Below are positions 6,462 to 7,035 of a stretch of 7,035 nt of DNA, piece by piece. Under the pieces are notes generated by a model. It was not told the origin of the DNA. It made no database searches and was given only the letters and a program-made list of their open reading frames with translations. The number at the start of each line of letters is the position of its first letter. The stretch's first letter is position 1. The position numbers and the translations under genes were made by a program. The DNA is from an uncultured Christensenellaceae bacterium (GTDB taxonomy: Bacteria; Bacillota; Clostridia; Christensenellales; Christensenellaceae): contig CAKSBK010000055.1 of assembly GCA_934438035.1 (NCBI GenBank), forward strand, positions 1-7,035, read 5' to 3'.

Positions 6462-6851
6462 TTATACTCTTCTACGCTTGGGAGGACGGCATCCGTTATG
6501 AGGAATAGGCGTAACGTCCTTAATAAGCGTAACTTCAAGACCAGCTGTCTGAAGAGCACGAATAGCCGCTTCTCTTCCGGAGCCGGGTCCCTTTACATAT
6601 ACTTCAACTGATTTTAAGCCGTGCTCCATAGCCGCTTTAGCCGCTGTTTCCGCCGCCATCTGTGCTGCGAAAGGAGTGGACTTCTTGGAGCCTCTGAAAT
6701 TGAGTGCTCCGGCAGAGCTCTGAGAAAGAGCGTTGCCGTTAATATCAGACATAGTTACAATAGTGTTATTGAAAGAAGATCTGATATGTGCCGTACCGCG
6801 CTCGATATTCTTTTTCTCTCTGCGCTTTCTGACTGTTTTAGCTTTAGCCAT
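6462..6851 (-). CDS. rpsK: 30S ribosomal protein S11 (uS11)
   Basis: This 129-residue component of the 30S platform helps shape the mRNA exit region. The typical N-terminal stretch [20 protein letters not shown] (7-26) precedes [30 protein letters not shown] (53-72) and the C-terminal signature from [20 protein letters not shown] (86-105) through [18 protein letters not shown] are strongly conserved. The length is normal. The ATG at 6849-6851 has AAAGGAGG (6860-6867) at 8 nt spacing, close behind the rpsM double stop. It is followed 14 nt later by rpsD. Confidence 0.99.
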   Translation of the reverse strand: MAKAKTVRKRREKKNIERGTAHIRSSFNNTIVTMSDINGNALSQSSAGALNFRGSKKSTPFAAQMAAETAAKAAMEHGLKSVEVYVKGPGSGREAAIRALQTAGLEVTLIKDVTPIPHNGCRPPKRRRV

Positions 6852-6868
6852 TATCTAAACCTCCTTTA

Positions 6869-7035
6869 TTACTTCTTCTTACCTGCTACGGTGCGCTTGG
6901 GACCCTTGCGAGTACGAGCGTTCTGCTTTGTGCTCTGACCTCTTACGGGCAGACCCTTACGATGGCGCACACCTCTGTAACAGCCAATTTCGATAAGTCT
7001 CTTTATGTTGAGGTTAACCTCTCTTCTGAGGTCGC
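6869..7035 (-). CDS. rpsM: 30S ribosomal protein S13 (uS13), partial, C-terminal 54 residues
   Basis: The coding region runs off the end of the window, so only the C-terminal part is present (54 codons plus stop; the first two bases belong to a split codon). Translation gives [20 protein letters not shown], then [20 protein letters not shown] and [14 protein letters not shown]. This is the helix-turn and basic tail of S13, which sits in the 30S head and contacts P-site tRNA and the intersubunit bridge. The [13 protein letters not shown] core is the family signature. Two consecutive TAA stops (6869-6871, then 6866-6868) end the gene. It lies 17 nt (counting from the first stop) before rpsK, the conserved rpsM-rpsK order. 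Confidence 0.98.
   Translation of the reverse strand, partial: DLRREVNLNIKRLIEIGCYRGVRHRKGLPVRGQSTKQNARTRKGPKRTVAGKKK

Noticed and set aside
1..7035. Search for a mobile element, CRISPR array, tRNA, attachment site or novel defence-type system
   Set aside because: Every sizeable part of the window is accounted for by standard ribosomal, polymerase, ECF transporter and TruA genes, the gaps are short, and no such structures were seen.

Overview
The window is a compact stretch of core housekeeping genes, all on the minus strand. Read 3' to 5' of the given strand, the order is rpsM (C-terminal part only), rpsK, rpsD, rpoA, rplQ, a strong intrinsic terminator, ecfA1, ecfA2, ecfT, truA, then a promoter and structured-looking leader, rplM and rpsI. 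This is the conserved gene order of the distal S10/spc/alpha ribosomal-protein cluster of Firmicutes. Having rpsD between rpsK and rpoA points to Clostridia rather than Bacilli, because Bacillus subtilis keeps rpsD elsewhere. The long, insert-bearing L17 and the four-cysteine zinc-type S4 also fit an anaerobic clostridial lineage. I infer a Clostridia member, possibly of the Ruminococcaceae/Oscillospiraceae type; the family-level guess is weak.

Positions 4292-7035 hold the alpha-operon part: S13, S11, S4, RNA polymerase alpha subunit and L17, tightly packed and with good Shine-Dalgarno sequences. It ends in a 15-bp hairpin followed by six U residues (4240-4279). Positions 1023-4234 hold the energizing module of an ECF vitamin transporter (two ATPases and the membrane coupling protein EcfT) followed by tRNA pseudouridine synthase TruA. 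These four genes overlap or nearly touch, so they are probably one transcript, although ecfA1 begins only 5 nt after the terminator U-tract and has no visible Shine-Dalgarno sequence. Positions 857-1022 hold a near-consensus sigma-A promoter and a leader of about 105 nt that can fold into a three-way junction; it is a candidate L13 autoregulatory leader. Positions 16-856 encode L13 and S9.

The products act together in translation and its supply: small- and large-subunit proteins, the polymerase alpha subunit that transcribes them, a tRNA-modifying enzyme, and an importer module that serves separately encoded vitamin/cofactor-binding S-components. I see no mobile element, CRISPR array, tRNA, rRNA or foreign-looking segment, and no convincing undescribed system. 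The points worth a second look are regulatory: the rplM leader, and the terminator/start arrangement at ecfA1. No stretch longer than about 170 nt lacks a gene.
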